Assembly: GCA_024405255.1 (NCBI GenBank)
Contig: JAKSOY010000008.1
Coordinates: 1-50,427, forward strand
Direction of reading: 5' to 3'
Length of the DNA: 50,427 nt
Source of the DNA: Kiritimatiellia bacterium
GTDB lineage: Bacteria > Verrucomicrobiota > Kiritimatiellia > RFP12 > UBA1067
Shown here: piece after piece, positions 49,566-50,427 of the stretch
Numbering within the stretch: position 1 is the first letter of the stretch
Layout: each line of letters begins with the position of its first letter
Position numbers and translations under genes: made by a program
Notes under the pieces: generated by a model
What the model was told of the DNA's origin: nothing
Seen by the model: only the letters and a program-made list of their open reading frames with translations
Database searches by the model: none

Positions 49566-50427
49566 TTAACAGATTGGTATTGTCGCAACGTTGGGGACGA
49601 CCTGTCGCAAACAACTGACGCCAACGGGCGTCAGGGTCGGAAAAACTGGGACAACGGGCGTCCCGCCCGTTGGCGCCCGGGCCGAATAAATATCCCAAAG
49701 CCCCAACACATGGCCAAGTTCATGGGCGACGGTTCGCTCTCCTGACGAACGAGCAATGAAAGCGCCACAATGCGTTCTCCAACCATATAGAGCGCCCGTC
49801 GGTCCTAGCCTGCCCGCGAAATAGACAGCGATGCAAGTTCCGTCCGAACGTCCCCAAATCAGATGTTCAACCTGCGATGCGAGCGCATAACCACGGCGGA
49901 TCGCCGGAATCCACCAGTCGTCGTCGTCCACGCGACAGAGTTCTCGGGATTGACGCACTGGAACACGACTTCGCGCATCTGAGCGCCGACTTCGACGAAG
50001 TGGTTCGTGCCGTCCACCACGAGCCCCGCCGTGTAGGTCGCGTCGCCGACATTCGCGAGGTCGTACCGCAGCGCGACCTCGCCCGTGCGCGGGAAGAGCT
50101 CCATCTGCACGCTCGCGATCTTCGTCGGATCGTCCGCGATCGCCGCGTTCTCGAACGTGACGACGAGACCGCCGACGTCGTTCGTCACAGACCAGGCGCG
50201 GCTTGCCGAGAGGTTGTAGCGCGACCAGTTCGCGGCGGGACAGAGCGCGAGGCGGTCGTCCAAGAGCCGGATCTCGTTCGCGCGGCTGTTGAACCGCGAG
50301 CGGAAGTACCCTTCGACCCACGCAAAGCCGTTCGTCCAGCCGACGTCGCCGTAGGTGAAGCGCCAGCCGCCGAAGGGAATCTTCCAGCTTCCCCAGCCCG
50401 CGCCGAAGTCCCGCGCATCCTCCCACA
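49566..50427 (-). pseudogene. Frameshifted, edge-truncated secreted metallopeptidase (metzincin-like)
   Basis: The N-terminal part runs open from the window edge (WEDARDFGAGWGSW...) to a stop at 49859, and reads sensibly as a beta-rich protein up to about NPENSVAW. Sense then continues in another frame, from about 49920 to a stop at 49566: WWIPAIRRGYALASQVEHLIWG, THCGAFIARSSGERT and the zinc site HELGHVLGLWD (HExxHxxGxxD, near 49692-49724). The switch is a -1 shift at or near the tandem ACGACGACGAC (49917-49930). The last 30 residues, including TGGTPVVPVF, are encoded by palindromic repeats. A real broken gene, a slippage site or a sequencing error are all possible. Confidence 0.55.
49615..49672 (-). 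repeat. Pair of REP-like palindromes in the metallopeptidase 3' end
   Basis: CTGACGCC-AACG-GGCGTCAG (49615-49634) and CAACGGGCG-TCC-CGCCCGTTG (49652-49672) are two close hairpins sharing the core AACGGGCGTC. They resemble bacterial REP-type elements and encode the terminal TPVVP-like residues of the frameshifted gene. Confidence 0.6.

Overview
The window reads as a chromosomal segment of a G+C-rich member of the Planctomycetes-Verrucomicrobia-Chlamydiae (PVC) group, most likely a Kiritimatiellota-type bacterium. This is an inference from three things: a type IV pilus-like gene block laid out like the Akkermansia Amuc_1098-1102 locus, very large secreted proteins with calcium-binding and InlB-type repeats, and an ECF sigma factor paired with a membrane Ser/Thr kinase. 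Almost every gene lies on the minus strand. Only the first 3.1 kb has plus-strand genes.

Region 1 (about 204-3114, plus strand) is a compact cassette: an ABC exporter, an unannotated 43-codon peptide gene (1919-2050) with a good ribosome binding site and its own strong terminator, and an ATP-grasp enzyme of the MvdC/MvdD (graspetide-maturase) type. I read it as a candidate ribosomal-peptide natural product system. Its base composition and codon use differ from the rest of the window, which suggests transfer.

Region 2 (3017-7395, minus) is a tightly coupled operon: short-chain dehydrogenase, secreted GH50/agarase-like hydrolase, membrane Ser/Thr kinase and ECF sigma factor, with overlapping stop and start codons. 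Region 3 (7576-9054) holds a PC4/Whirly-like candidate DNA-binding protein and an orphan OmpR-family response regulator.

Region 4 (9223-19938, minus) carries, in transcription order, an Amuc_1102-like exported protein, PilM, an Amuc_1100-like protein, a PilP-position protein and a secretin (a pilMNOPQ-type assembly set), then coaE and rho. Rho has a long disordered extension containing a short palindromic DNA element repeated in frame. Region 5 (19976-23284) is kdsD, pta and ackA: lipid A/KDO sugar supply and acetate fermentation.

Region 6 (23302-35801) is a lipoprotein gene followed by a 12,000-nt gene for a 3,999-residue secreted protein. Region 7 (35977-41575) has a DUF1080 protein, a glutaminase A-like/EEP-nuclease fusion protein, nadD, nadC and a small membrane protein. 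Region 8 (41600-48401) has two neighbouring secreted proteins, an InlB-repeat protein and a C10-family cysteine peptidase, sharing a nearly duplicated C-terminal module. Region 9 (48664-50427) has smpB and rpoZ with a clear sigma-70 promoter, heptanucleotide tandem repeats, and a frameshifted metallopeptidase gene cut by the window edge. No tRNA, rRNA, CRISPR array or transposase was recognised.
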